From: Clavaria fumosa
Lineage: Eukaryota; Basidiomycota; Agaricomycetes; Agaricales; Clavariaceae
Length of the DNA stretch: 64,000 nt
Direction: 5' to 3'
NCBI GenBank assembly: GCA_951802425.1
Contig: OX637806.1
Coordinates: 1,302,001-1,366,000 of the forward strand
The notes under the pieces were generated by a model. It did not search any database and had not been told where the DNA came from. It saw nothing but the letters and a program-made list of their open reading frames with translations. Shown one piece after another: positions 1 through 11,099 of this stretch. Within the stretch, counting starts at the first letter, position 1. Every line of letters starts with the position of its first letter. A program made the position numbers and the translations under genes.

Positions 1-2
1 TT

Positions 3-1649
3 CGGCATCTGTTGGGGCCATCCGCGGCTCCGCCCTTGGGGCCATCTGTCGTGCCGGGGCGGACCAGGGTGGCCTCAGGATCTCCCCCACCGGTAGGAGG
101 CAGAGAGCCCGGGAGGAAGAGGGCTCGTCACGTTCCGCCGGCCGCCGAGTCTCCCTCGGCCCCATCGATGGATGCTCCCGAGGCAGCACCGGGGCCCCCT
201 CCCGCCGCTGTTCCTCCCTCTTCCGCCGCATCTCCGTCTCGGGACGCTGGGGGTCGCGCTCTTACGCCGGCTGCTCCCTCGTCTCCGCCCCGCCGGGCCC
301 CGTCAAGCCCAGTCGCGCCTGGGTCTGGCCGTCCTCCGTCCTCGCTTGTCCGTCCGGACCGGCCTCCTGGCGTTCCAGTAGTTCCGCTGGCTGGCGCCAG
401 TTCCGTCGCACCTCAGGCCTCCGAGCCTCCTGCCGTTCCGGCGCCCGGGACGGGAGGGTCTGCGTCGCAGGCGGACCCGGGCCTCACCCTCGACCAGGTT
501 CTTGGCCATCCAGTGTTTGCCGAAGCGATGAGGCTAACAATCCAACGCCTTGGCCAAACCCATATGCAGACGGGTCTGCTGCACCCCCTGGCTGCGCCGG
601 GTCCTGCTGGATCGCACGCACCGACTGCCGCCCCCCAGTGTCCGCAGACCGGGCTCCCACGCATGGGTAAGGGCAACCGTTCTCTGAGCCGTCGGACCCG
701 CTGACGTCCTGCTCCAGACGCTTCTTCCGACGCGGACCCGTGCGCTCCTCAGGCTGCCGGCCCTCACCTTGGTCTTCCGGCGGCTAATCTGGGGCCGGTT
801 GCAGCGCCTCGCCACGTCTTGCCGGTCGGGGTTGTTGGAGTCCAACTCGACACTCACGCCGTCGCGGACCACCCGGGGATCGTCGGGATCCTCGAGGAGG
901 GCTGGAGCTCCCACATTCCCCTCTCGGCCCTCACGAATGAGGCCTGTCGGGCCGCCCTGTTCGTGGACTACTCCGGGGCTGGCTCGCTCACTAAGAGGCC
1001 TCATCTAGCCTCAGACTCGGCTGCCGAGCCCAGCATGTCGCTCGGTGATTGGGTGGAGTCATGGCCGCGTTTCTGTGCCTACGTCGCCAGGCATCTTGCC
1101 TCCCCGGACCGGTTGGCAATCTCTGAGGCTTTCCGGGCGCACTTTGCCGGGATCCAGGCGAGGGTGGACTTCAAACCGAAGTTTGCGTTGTATTTAGAAT
1201 ATGACATTCACATCCGTACTTTGTGGGTCTCCCGACCGGGGACCTTCTCTCCAGCTACGTTCCACGAGAGTGTCTGGGCGCATATCGTTGATCGCTCGCG
1301 GGACCGTGCGGTGTTTGACGCGATCAGGGACGCCCGCTCCTCCCTGAACGGCCGGGCATCCGGCCCATCGAGCCAATTCTCCTTTCGGGGGCGTGGCTCA
1401 GGACCGTGCCCCGCGCCTCGCCCTGGCGTCTGCTATGTGTGCGGCGGTGACCACCAGGGGAGGGCCTGCCAGAGCACCTCAAATGGCTTCTTGTCCAAGA
1501 CCCCGGCTGGCTGGAAGGGCCCGAACGGCCAAACCGTGTGTTTTCGGTTCAACGGGGCAGGCGGGGGCTGCAGCTCCACTTCGTGCAACTTCTCCCACGT
1601 GTGCTCCAGGTGCGGGGCCCCCGGGCACAACGCCCAAAATCACCCTTGA
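3..1649 (+). CDS. DIRS copy 1 Gag-like nucleocapsid protein, 5' partial, one intron (join 3..666, 718..1649)
   Basis: This is the structural Gag-like protein of the DIRS element, expected to package element RNA. The first exon is rich in Pro, Ala and Ser and ends with a helical stretch beginning LTLDQVLGHPVF. A 51-bp intron (GTAAGG at 667, CAG ending at 717) joins it in frame to the second exon; reading through instead meets a stop at 702-704. The minus-strand copy keeps the same donor. The C-terminus has a CCHC-like knuckle (CYVCGGDHQGRAC), then a CCCH-type cluster and a second knuckle-like motif CSRCGAPGHNAQNH. This Cys/His order is typical of fungal DIRS Gag proteins. The last part overlaps the RT frame. 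Start codon lies outside the window. Confidence 0.75.
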
Positions 1650-3285
1650 CAAGACTCTCTACCCCATTGTGACCCCTCTGCTCTGGAAGCGGTGGGAGTC
1701 TGCGCTGGAGGGGGCTGGTCTCCTCGAGCAATTTTCTGATGTTCCATTGGGTATCCGTTTCGGCTTTAGTCTCGGTGTTTCGTCTGTCATTACAGGGGTC
1801 TTCACCCCCCCAAACCACAAATCTGCATTAGAGAATGAACTGTTCGTTACTACTCAAATTAATAAGGAGGTGGAACTCGGCCGCTACTCTCCTCCACTCA
1901 GCCCGGCCCTCTTCCTCGCCACGTATGGCCCATACAGGACCTCCCCGCTGGGGGTCGTCTCGACTTCTAAACTCCGTCTGATCCAAGACCACTCCTTCCC
2001 ACGCTCGGTGTCATCAATGAACTCCATTAACTCCGAGATTGACGCCTCGCGTTTCCAATGCGACTGGGGCTCTTTTGTTGACTGCTTCTCTGCTGTTCTT
2101 GATGCTCCCCCTGGAACGCAGGTTGCCGTCTTCGATGTCGATTCCGCCCACCGCCGGATGCCTGTCCGCCCGGAGGACCGCCTCCACGTCTGCGTGCTTT
2201 GGCAGGGCCTGATCTACATGGATCATTGCTGCTGCTTTGGCTGCGCAAGCTCCAGCGGGATTTTTGGACGCTGTGCGGATGCGGCGAAGGCAATTTTCCT
2301 CTCGTGCGGCATCCACCTCATCTTGAAATGGGCAGACGACTTCACTTTCTGGCGCCACCCCATAGAGACATCCACGTCTGGCCCATGGTCTTACCCATAC
2401 GATGAAGCGATCATCTGGAATACGGCGGCCGATCTCGGCTGGCCGTGGTCCCCCACGAAGTGCGCCCCCTTCGCCGACCACTTTCGCTACATCGGCTTCG
2501 ACTGGGACATGCGGGGCAAGTCTGTCTCCATCCCGGATTCCAAACGAGTGAAGTTCCTGGAGAAGCTGTCTGCCTGGAAGCCTGGGTGTTCAGTTGACCA
2601 GCGTACGTGTCTGTCCCTAATAGGCTCCCTGAACCACTGCTCGGTGGTAATCCCATCGAGCCGCGCTCATCTGCCCTCCCTATACGCCTTCGCGGCTCGC
2701 TTCGCTCGCTCGAAATCCGTCTTCGTGCGCCTCTTCCCACCGCGCGACGTCCTGGACGACGTGCGATGGTGGACCGATCGCCTGTCGGTGGCGGGCTGTG
2801 GAATCCAGATCAAGGCGCACGGTCCCGAGCACCACCCCCCTTTCGCGGTCGATGCCTCCACGACCTGGGGCATCGGGCTGGTCTACAACAAGCGATGGCT
2901 CGCTTGGCCGCTCCGGGAAGGCTGGCAGTCAGATGGTTGCGACATAGGCTGGGCGGAAATGGTGGCGCTGGAGCTGGCGGTGCTGGTCGTGATCCAGATG
3001 GGCCTCCATAAGGCCACGCTCGTGGTACACTCAGACAACCAGGGGGTCGTTCTCGCCTTCGCTGCTGGCCGGTCCCGCGGGCCCCAACAGAATGCAGTAC
3101 TGCGCCGAACTCTGCTGCTCCTCTACGAGCATGACCTGTGGCTTCGCGTGCTGTGGATCCCATCAGCACAAAACCCAGCGGACGGCCCCTCGCGCGGCCT
3201 GCTCCCCTCTGGGCCCCGCCTCCCTTTCCCTCCGAGGATTCCAGCGTGTCTGCGCCCATTCGTAGCGCATGCGTCCGATCGTTAG
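1393..3285 (+). CDS. DIRS copy 1 reverse transcriptase - RNase H
   Basis: This polyprotein copies the element RNA. The open frame begins at 1393 inside gag, one frame ahead, but recognisable RT similarity starts near base 1636 (TLYPIVTPLLWKRW), so the first 80 residues may not be translated as such. RT motifs include LRLIQDHSFP, the catalytic VFDVDSAHRRM near 2130, and KWADDFTFW near 2330, where ADD replaces the usual YADD. RNase H follows with FAVDAST, an acidic WAEMVALELA helix, HSDNQGVV and the final NPADGPSRG, ending about 2.5 kb from the start of gag. Expression is probably by reinitiation or frameshifting from gag; no clear signal was identified. All catalytic acidic residues expected for both domains are present. 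Confidence 0.85.
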   Translation: MAQDRAPRLALASAMCAAVTTRGGPARAPQMASCPRPRLAGRARTAKPCVFGSTGQAGAAAPLRATSPTCAPGAGPPGTTPKITLDKTLYPIVTPLLWKRWESALEGAGLLEQFSDVPLGIRFGFSLGVSSVITGVFTPPNHKSALENELFVTTQINKEVELGRYSPPLSPALFLATYGPYRTSPLGVVSTSKLRLIQDHSFPRSVSSMNSINSEIDASRFQCDWGSFVDCFSAVLDAPPGTQVAVFDVDSAHRRMPVRPEDRLHVCVLWQGLIYMDHCCCFGCASSSGIFGRCADAAKAIFLSCGIHLILKWADDFTFWRHPIETSTSGPWSYPYDEAIIWNTAADLGWPWSPTKCAPFADHFRYIGFDWDMRGKSVSIPDSKRVKFLEKLSAWKPGCSVDQRTCLSLIGSLNHCSVVIPSSRAHLPSLYAFAARFARSKSVFVRLFPPRDVLDDVRWWTDRLSVAGCGIQIKAHGPEHHPPFAVDASTTWGIGLVYNKRWLAWPLREGWQSDGCDIGWAEMVALELAVLVVIQMGLHKATLVVHSDNQGVVLAFAAGRSRGPQQNAVLRRTLLLLYEHDLWLRVLWIPSAQNPADGPSRGLLPSGPRLPFPPRIPACLRPFVAHASDR

Positions 3286-3315
3286 CCCATTCGTAGCGCA
3301 TGCATCCGAACGTCG
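3254..3315. repeat. Short tandem duplication, 31-bp period
   Basis: The 19-bp string starting GCCCATTCGTAGCGCATGC occurs at 3254 and again at 3285, giving a period of 31 bp. It spans the RT stop codon and the start of the spacer before the recombinase gene. Possibly part of the element's internal repeats; function unknown. Confidence 0.7.
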
Positions 3316-3525
3316 TCTAGTCCACGTCATCTCTAGCTGGCCTTGTCGCAACTACCTTAGAATTGTTTTTAATATCGCTAGCTTAGTCTTGGGGCCCCCT
3401 GGCCACTTATATGTTTATTTAGAACTCTACCGTGTCCAAGAGAAGCCTCGTCCGTCGCGTGCCAGCCGCACCACAAGCAGTTGTGTGAGATTGATGCACG
3501 GCCACCCTCCTTGTTGTTCACGACA

Positions 3526-4671
3526 ATGCCACTGTCGACCTCCGAATCAATCATAGCGACCGCCCTCGCCGCCATCATGGTTGGTCAAATCGAGGCGTTA
3601 GCCCAGGCGCCAATAAGTGTGGAGGCGGACGGCGCAGCGGCGCAGCCATCCGTCCATGCGGCGCTGACCTCGCGACCCCTGCGGTTGGAGCCGTCGCACG
3701 ACCCGGTCTCCAGGGCCCTCGCTGCGTCTTGGGCAGACTCGACACGACGGAACTACAATCGTAGCATCACGTCGTATCTGAGGTGGTGCTCCACTGCAAA
3801 TGTCCCAGTACGAGAGCAGCTACCTGCTGCAGAAAGCCTGCTCTGCGACTACGGCGCCTCATTCGCAGGCCGTTTCTCGGGCTCAACAGCTCGCAATGCC
3901 CTGGCCGGAGTGAGAGCGCTGCACATCTTTGCGAACGCCCCTTGGAACGGTGGGCCACGTCTGCAACAAGTCCTGCGGGGTGTGGAAAACATGAGGCCCG
4001 CCAGCTCATTCGCCCCCTTGCGGCATCCGGTCACGATTGCCAATCTCCTCATGCTGTGCGACGCAGGCAGAGTTGGGGATCCCTTTGACGCCGCATGCCT
4101 AGCCGCGGCCACAACGGCGTTCTGGTGTCAAGCCCGGCTGGGAGAGCTTCTGCCAGTGCCTAACTCCAGTTCCCGCCACGACCCCCAGAAAATTCCCTCT
4201 CGGTCAGACCTAGGCAGAGTGGCGACGAGCAAGGGTTCGCGCGCGCTGCGGCTGCCGTGGACCAAGACTACTGGTTTGAATGGGGCCTCAGTTATGATCT
4301 GTTTCCAGTCCGGGCCCAGCGACCCCATCTCGGCCATGGCAAGCCACCTGTCTATAAATGACGGCCCCGCCAACCTGCCCCTGTTTGCATACTGCGCCGG
4401 TGGGAGGTGGCAAATTCTGACCAAGAAAAAACTGCTGAGCTGGTGTAATGCCGTTTGGGCTGCGAATGGCGAGTCTTATGTCTTCCCGGGCCACAGCTTT
4501 CGGATCGGGGGTACGACAGAGCTTCTCCTGCGGGGCCTCCCCCCGGACATTGTCAAGTCACTTGGCCGGTGGGAATCCGATGCTTTCCTAGCTTACTGGC
4601 GATCCTTCGACTCGCTGGCCCGCATCCACCTCGAGGACTCCAATTCCAGCCCCCTGGAGCGAGCTGGATGA
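3526..4671 (+). CDS. DIRS copy 1 tyrosine recombinase
   Basis: This is a 381-residue site-specific recombinase of the lambda-integrase fold, which integrates the circular DNA product of DIRS elements and takes the place of a DDE integrase. ATG at 3526 is the first in frame. The N-terminal half (ADSTRRNYNRSITSYLRWC) looks like a SAM-like core-binding domain. The catalytic set is visible: Arg I in CQARLGEL (near residue 203), the HxxR box in GHSFRIGG (near residue 322), Trp of LGRW in the usual His/Trp place, and the nucleophile Tyr in FLAYWR (near residue 357). The frame is complete with no stops. It lies 240 bp after the RT stop in another frame. Copy 2 at 31-39 kb has no recombinase left. 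Confidence 0.88.
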   Translation: MPLSTSESIIATALAAIMVGQIEALAQAPISVEADGAAAQPSVHAALTSRPLRLEPSHDPVSRALAASWADSTRRNYNRSITSYLRWCSTANVPVREQLPAAESLLCDYGASFAGRFSGSTARNALAGVRALHIFANAPWNGGPRLQQVLRGVENMRPASSFAPLRHPVTIANLLMLCDAGRVGDPFDAACLAAATTAFWCQARLGELLPVPNSSSRHDPQKIPSRSDLGRVATSKGSRALRLPWTKTTGLNGASVMICFQSGPSDPISAMASHLSINDGPANLPLFAYCAGGRWQILTKKKLLSWCNAVWAANGESYVFPGHSFRIGGTTELLLRGLPPDIVKSLGRWESDAFLAYWRSFDSLARIHLEDSNSSPLERAG

Positions 4672-5445
4672 CCCGTCGTATTCTCTCCTCGCCACCCGGC
4701 GCCCTGTCGGGTTGGGGGGTGCCGTCTCCGCTCCCGCACGTCATCGCCTGTTGGCTCGTATTTGGGCGGTCCTGTCGCTCCCCCGGCACACCCAGTCTGG
4801 GCCCGGACAAGTCCTATTGATTTGTCCGTCCCCAGCTTGCCCGTAACTAGCCTCTAGTTTACCATTGCTTCGCCCACATCTCATTACCTAAGTCCCTTCT
4901 CAATCTTATTACCTAAGCTTCTTCCCACCTGGCCTGAGAACAGAGCCAAGATGCCCGATTGGCCGATATATTGTTGTGGGGCTCAGGCCGACGTTGTGAA
5001 CATAATCCGCAAGGTAATAATAATAATTACTGTAAGCAACACCGACACACATTACTGTATAGATAGTATACTGCAGTCAGGACACGAAACAAAAAGGTAT
5101 CTGGGCGTTGTTTTTGAGCTTTTACTGATAAGTTGTCTTGTTAAAAAAAAATAGACTGGAAAGATGGAAGGCTCAAAACTTGTATAAAATCGAATCAGCA
5201 GTGGGAATTAGAATGGGAGGCATAGTACTTCAATCAAAGATATGGCAGGCATGGATGGTAAGGTATATGTGTCTCATCCCAAGGAAAGGATGGAGGCGCT
5301 CACTGGCAGCACAAGTAAGTGGTCAATCCAACTCAACGCTAAGACCAAAGTCTTTGGCGGAGGGATCGGCCTGTGAAAATCGCAGTCTGTGGCGGCAAGG
5401 TCATGAGGTGATGTTGGCGCAGCAGCAGCACCAACGGCGGCAGCG
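4672..5445. other. Non-coding tail of DIRS copy 1 and flank
   Basis: No gene was recognised. The first 250 bp after the recombinase stop are probably the element's 3' end. The rest is AT-richer unique DNA with short runs (AAT repeats near 5020, nine A residues near 5143), passing into CAGCAGCAG/GGCGGC triplets at 5418 that form the left flank of Copia-A. Confidence 0.6.
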
Positions 5446-5450
5446 GCAGC

Positions 5451-5769
5451 TGTTGGATTTCTATTCTATTACTTAGTTTCCTTACCTATCTTCGTTGTTT
5501 TGGCTCATAGTATGCAGTGTAGATCATCTGACATACTTTACATGTTTGGTTGCAGTGCAACCAAAGGTCTCTGACTGTATCTATGTATCAGTAGTGTAGG
5601 AGATCTGGTTGTAGAGCAACTAGACCCTTCTTACTGTAGTTATGATTCGCTTTTGTTACACCATAGGCACTGCTAGTAGTTACATGACTGTACTTAACCC
5701 ATGGGGCAAAATCTGGGTGCAGCATCGGTTCTAGTGCTCACTCATTGCCCCAAGTTATCATAATCATCA
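5451..5769 (+). repeat. Copia-A 5' LTR
   Basis: It is 319 bp and runs from TGTTGGATTT to TAATCATCA. It matches the 3' LTR nearly base for base, one visible change being TCGTTG for TCGTCA near the start. Confidence 0.9.
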
Positions 5770-5787
5770 GATTATGAGACCCGGACC
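5770..5787 (+). promoter_or_regulatory. Copia-A primer binding site, half-tRNA-iMet type
   Basis: The bases directly after the LTR, GATTATGAGACCCGG, are complementary to the anticodon arm of an initiator Met tRNA (which contains CUCAUAA). No TGG (the CCA-end complement) is present. This is the arrangement known from Drosophila copia, primed by a 5' half of tRNA-iMet. Copia-B has the same motif at 32024. Confidence 0.65.
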
Positions 5788-5837
5788 TAGAGACTTATAA
5801 ACACATCAATTGACTATCCAACTTCGCTTTTCTTGCA

Positions 5838-8800
5838 ATGACGAAACCAACTGATGATTTCTTGAAGGTTCCAAAGTTATCTGCTGATGGGAGCAACTGG
5901 GTTACCTATAGGGACCGATTACGATGGGCATTGGATGCTAGAGGCATCCTGAATCACCTAGAAGGAACCCCTGCTCAGCCAGCACAGCCAGACGAACCAA
6001 GTGACCCACAGACCTTGGAAGCTTATGAAAGACGATTGGAGAAATGGAGAATGGCCCAGGCCACTGTTAAACAGTGCATTGCGAGCACTGTACCCAATTC
6101 CATCTTCAATTGTATAAAGGGAAAGACGCAGGCAAAGGATATCTGGGAAGGTATTACTGCGATATTCCAGACCAGATCTCGAATGGTTGCTGTGGATCTT
6201 CGAAGGAAACTTCAGGACGAACGATGTGGGGAGTCTGGTGATGTCTGAGCCCATTTTGACAAACTTTCTGACATGTTTGAGTGACTATCATCGATGGGAA
6301 TGACTCTCACAGATGATGAATATGCAACGATCCTCCTTGGCTCACTTCCTGGCTCATATGACCCGATTATCACCTCCATGACGACCACAATGGCCCTGGA
6401 GAAGAGAGAGATATCCCCCGAGACGATTATGCACATTGCTATTGATGAATACGACCGCCGTTTGGTCAAGAATCGATCCAAACCCAAGAAGGATGATCGA
6501 GATGTCGCATTTACAACCAGTTTCTCAAAGGGAGGCAGAACTGGACAGTCTGAGCGCAGATGCTTCAATTGCAATATGAAGGGTCACATTAAACGATTCT
6601 GCTATGCGAAGGGTGGTGGAAGGGAAGGTCAAGGACCTACTAGGAGGCCAGGGAAGGACCAGGCGAATGTGGCGAGCACAGAGGCACCCTATGATGATGA
6701 TGAAGGAGTTTGGATTTCTGTGGACAAAGATATGGTCAACAGCAATATGGGACGAATAGCCCAGGACTACCTTGACGAAGACGACCTCTGGTTCATGCAC
6801 ACTGACTTCGATGATGTGTCTCCTAGCCTTGGCAACACTTCCTTCCTTTCTGGGAATGATCTACAGGTAGCCCAAACTGAGGAACCTGTTTTGGACGATG
6901 CTATGGCTGCAGGGATTGGGTCAGAGGGAGGAATGGATGTTGAACTGTATGACTCTGGTGCCTCTCGCCATATGACACCCTTCAGACCATGTCTAACCAA
7001 TTATTCATCAATTGAGACTCGCCCTATCACAGCAGCAGATAAACGAACCTTCCAGGCTGTAGGAAAGGGAGATATGGAGGTTACTGTCCCAAATGGCAAA
7101 TCCTCGACCACTTTCCTGCTGAAGGATGTCCTCTATGCTCCTGATATGGGTGTCACCATCATCTCCATCAGTAAACTCACCGCTTCTGGCTATGGAATTT
7201 GGTTCCATGGCAATTCCTGCAGGATCTTTGACCAGAATCAAAGGCGTTTGGGAGAAATCTTCGTCAGTTCGAATGGCCTATATCGTGTTGACCATGGGGA
7301 AGTAGCTGCGAAGGTGGAATTGACCTCATTAGCAGATCTTCATCGAAAATTGGCTCACATCGCACCTGAGACAATCAAGAAGATGGTGAAGGAAGGGATG
7401 GTGACAGGGATAGAATTGGACGATTCTGGAGAGCTGACATCTTGTGCATCATGTGAGTATGCAAAGATGACGAGGAAGCCTATCCAGAAAGTGCGGTACG
7501 ACCCTCAGGCGAAGAGATTTGGAGAAGAGATCCATTCTGACCTTTGGGGCCCCTCACCAGTCCAAACCTTGAATGGACGATCCTACTACTGCTCCTTCAT
7601 CGATGATTGCACCTGATGGCTTCACCTGAAGCTCCAGCGAACCAAGGACGAGACTTTTGTGTCCTACAAGGAGTTTGAAGCATGGGCAAAGACTCAGCAT
7701 GGTGTGGGGATAAAGAGGCTGCGATCTGACCAAGGTGGAGAGTATTTGAGTATAGAATTTTCCAATCACTTGAAAATTCATGGTACTGAGCGAAGGCTTA
7801 CCACTCATGACACCCCAGAACACAATGGAATTGCTGAACACGTTAACCGTCGGCTTCTTGAGAAAGGACGAGCCCTTCTTCACCAGAGCCAGCTGCCGAA
7901 ATACCTGTGGGGAGAAGCCATTACACATGCGGTATGGTTGAAGAATCGCTCCTACACTTGAGTTCTTGGCAGAACACCATTTGAAGCCCTCTATGGGAAG
8001 AAACCTGACCTTGGGAACCTTCCAGAGTGGGGATGTCAAGTCTGGGTTCATGATAGAGATGGAACGAAGCTAGAGGGAAGGGCAAACCTTGGGAATTGGG
8101 TTGGTTTTGATGCAGAGAGTACTCATGCTCACAGAATCTATTGGCCAGGACAGCGAAAAGTGTCTGTGGAACGAGATGTCAAATTTGGTGCTATTGAAAT
8201 CACTATTCCAGGCCCACTGATCGAGGGGGAGAGACAGGACGATACTACAGTCATCGATCAGCTGGCCAGCACCCCTATCGACACTCCAATCCATATCCCC
8301 ACTGAACCAAGGCCCAAACGAACGATTAAACCATCTGAATATGTCCAACGACTCCAGTCTGGTGAAGGAACCACCAAGGGACACTATAGGAGTGGAAAGC
8401 AGGTTGGCACATCGATTCCACATGGAGTACAGACTCCAGAAATGATGGGGGCTTTTGGAGAATGCGTGCAGACTGTGGAAATGGAAGGAACAGATTTTGC
8501 GATGATTTCAGGTGTTATTGAAGGACCTGACCCACTCACCTTACACCAGGCCAAGCGACGAGATGACTGGCCAAGGTGGGAGGAGGCTATCCTGAAGGAG
8601 TTGAAGGCATTGGAGGCTGCGAAGACTTGGACCCTTGTCAAACGACCACCTGACAAGAATATTATCAGCAGCAAGTGGGTCTTTGTCATAACATATGGTC
8701 CTACAGGCGAGGTTATCAAGTATAAAGCTCGACTCGTCGCCAGAGGCTTCACCCAGATTCATGGAGTTGATTATACTGAGACATTTGCTCCAGTTGCCAA

Positions 8801-10085
8801 GCTTTCGAGTTTCCGCATGCTCCTAGCCATGGCAGCACGAAGGGATTGGCCTATCGATGTTTTTGACTTCAACAGTGCATTTTTGAATGGGAGACTGGAG
8901 GAGGGTGAGGAATTGTACATGGACCAGCCTCCAGGGTATGAGAAGGGCGAAGGAATGGTTGCCAAGCTTCACAGGACCATCTATGGGCTGAAATAAGCTG
9001 GTTGGAAGTGGTATGAAACATTGGTTGCCACATTAGTTGGTTTGGGGTTTCAATGCGCTGAGTCTGACTTTGGAGTCTTCTACATTCACCATGCTCATCA
9101 CTCAGTTGTTCTGGCGATCCATGTTGATGACTGCACCATTACTGGCACGTCTGCCATGATCTTGGATGACTACAAGCAGCGCATTGGTGAACAGTTTGGA
9201 ATCACTGACCTAGGGCCCATACACTGGTTACTAGGGATCCAGGTCACCAGAAATCGATTGGAACACACCATTTCCCTTTCCCAGCGAAAGTATATCGACT
9301 CTATACTCTCCCGTTTCAATCTTGCTGAGGCCCAACCGCTATTTCTTCCGTTTGACCCCCATGTTTCATTGTCAAGGTCTCACTGTCCCACAACCCCTGA
9401 TGACATTTCTTACATGAAGAAAGTGCCATATCGTGAGGCCATTGGTTCCCTCATGTATCTGGCAGTTGGGACTCAACCTGACATTGCTTTTGCTGTGTCT
9501 ACACTCTCCCAATACTTGGAGAACCCTGGCAAACCTCACTGGGAAGCAGCTAAACGTGTCTTTCGCTACCTTCTGGGCACAAGAGACCTATCTCTGGTGT
9601 ATGGGGGAGTTGAGAAAGAGATGGAAGGTTTTACCGATGCTGATGGTGCCTCTCAGGAGCATAGGCATGCGATTTCTGGGTATGCATTCATCATGGATGG
9701 AGGAGCAATTTCTTGGAGTTCTCGCAAGCAAGAGCTTGTTACCCTGTCCACAGCTGAAGCAGAGTATGTGGCAGCGACCCATGCGGCGAAGGAGGTGATC
9801 TGGTTGAAGAGATTCATTAGTGAGGTCTTCCTACCCCTTCCCAAACCGATGATTCTCCACTGTGACAACCAGGCAGCTATCTCACTTGCTGCCAATGCCA
9901 ACTACCATGCCAGGACGAAGCACATCGACATTCGCTACCATTTCATTCGTTCCATGCTCGAAAATGGTTCCATCCACCTTGTCTATTGTCCTTCTAATGA
10001 TATGACTGCCGATATCCTCACCAAGGCTTTACCCATTGCAAAGATCAAGTGCCATGTATCTTCACTTGGACTGCATGCCACTTGA
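5838..10085 (+). pseudogene. Copia-A gag-pol polyprotein, five in-frame stops
   Basis: A single frame of 1,415 codons encodes Gag, protease, integrase, RT and RNase H without any frameshift. Visible parts are the zinc knuckle CFNCNMKGHIKRFC (near codon 241), protease YDSGASRH (371), integrase HHCC region (500-541) and HSDLWGP (566), RT YKARLVARGFTQ (965) and HVDD (1095), and RNase H STAEAEY (1304). Stops are at 6246, 6282, 7614, 7959 and 8994. By comparison with family motifs four are explained by CGA to TGA and the last (GLK-stop-AGW, normally GLKQAGW) by CAA to TAA. The pattern suggests decay by C to T change only, not general erosion. Start ATG at 5838 is 51 bases past the primer site. Confidence 0.9.
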
Positions 10086-10092
10086 GGGGGAG

Positions 10093-10464
10093 TGTTGGAT
10101 TTCTATTCTATTACTTAGTTTCCTTACCTATCTTCGTCATTTTGGCTCATAGTATGCAGTGTAGATCATCTGACATACTTTACATGTTTGGTTGCAGTGC
10201 AACCAAAGGTCTCTGACTGTATCTATGTATCAGTAGTGTAGGAGATCTGGTTGTAGAGCAACTAGACCCTTCTTACTGTAGTTATGATTCGCTTTTGTTA
10301 CACCATAGGCACTGCTAGTAGTTACATGACTGTACTTAACCCATGGGGCAAAATCTGGGTGCAGCATCGGTTCTAGTGCTCACTCATTGCCCCAAGGTAC
10401 TTACCTATCACCTATAGCATCGGTTCTAGTGCTCACTCATTGCCCCAAGTTATCATAATCATCA
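10093..10464 (+). repeat. Copia-A 3' LTR with internal duplication
   Basis: It is 372 bp, 53 bp longer than the 5' LTR. The extra length is near the end, where a block starting GCATCGGTTCTAGTGCTCAC is duplicated (around 10363 and 10420) with a short linker between the copies. Confidence 0.88.
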
Positions 10465-11099
10465 GCAGCAGCCACGGCGAGGGCGGCAGCAGCAGCACCA
10501 ACGGCGGTGGCAGCAGCAGCCACGGCGCAGGCGATTCAAGTAAATTAATGCATTAATCTATGGTAATTACAGTAAGTGTGTGATGCATAGATGACGGTAA
10601 GTTTGTGAATGGTGAGGATGCATCATCACCCTGAGGGAGATGATGCATGATGCCACCACACATCATGCATCACTCTTGCTGTCATGCATCCCACTCGCTG
10701 ATGCCTGCCGCCTGCCCTGCTGCCGCCACCCGCTGCCTGCCCTTCTGCTGCTACGTGCCGCCTGCCCTGCTGCCGCCACGGTGACCCGCCGCCCGCCCTT
10801 CTGCTGCTACGTGCCGCCTGCCCTGCTGCCGCCACCTGCCTCTGCCCTGCTGCCGCCACCCGCTGCCCGCCCTGCTGCCGCCACCCGCCGCCCACCCTGC
10901 TGCTGCCACCTGCCGCCCGCCCTGCTGCTGCCACCCGCCGTCCGCCCTGCTGCTGCCACCCGCCGCCCGCCCTTCTGCTGCTACGTCACCTACGTGCCGC
11001 CTGCCCTGCTGCCGCTACCCGCCGCCCGCCCTGCTGCTGCCACCCGCCGTCCGCCCTGCTGCTGCCACCCACCGCCCGCCCTTCTGCTGCTACGTCACC

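Larger units (their letters stand above)
1..4920 (+). mobile_element. DIRS-type (tyrosine recombinase) retrotransposon, copy 1, 5' end outside window
   Basis: Three coding regions lie in the order Gag, RT-RNase H, tyrosine recombinase, which is the DIRS/Ngaro arrangement. There are no LTRs, no aspartic protease and no DDE integrase. The Gag frame is already open at base 3, and comparison with the minus-strand copy (38.8-39.5 kb) suggests about 60 N-terminal residues are missing. The right end is not defined: no copy of the expected split terminal repeats was recognised, so 4920 is approximate. All three reading frames of the visible part are open, so this copy is much better preserved than copy 2. 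Confidence 0.85.
5451..10464 (+). mobile_element. Copia-A, Ty1/copia LTR retrotransposon
   Basis: LTRs at 5451-5769 and 10093-10464 flank one degenerate gag-pol frame with the copia domain order (integrase before RT). The target site duplication GCAGC is at 5446-5450 and 10465-10469. A polypurine tract ends at 10092. The insertion sits in GCAGCC triplet DNA. Five internal stops mean it cannot make its own proteins. Confidence 0.92.
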
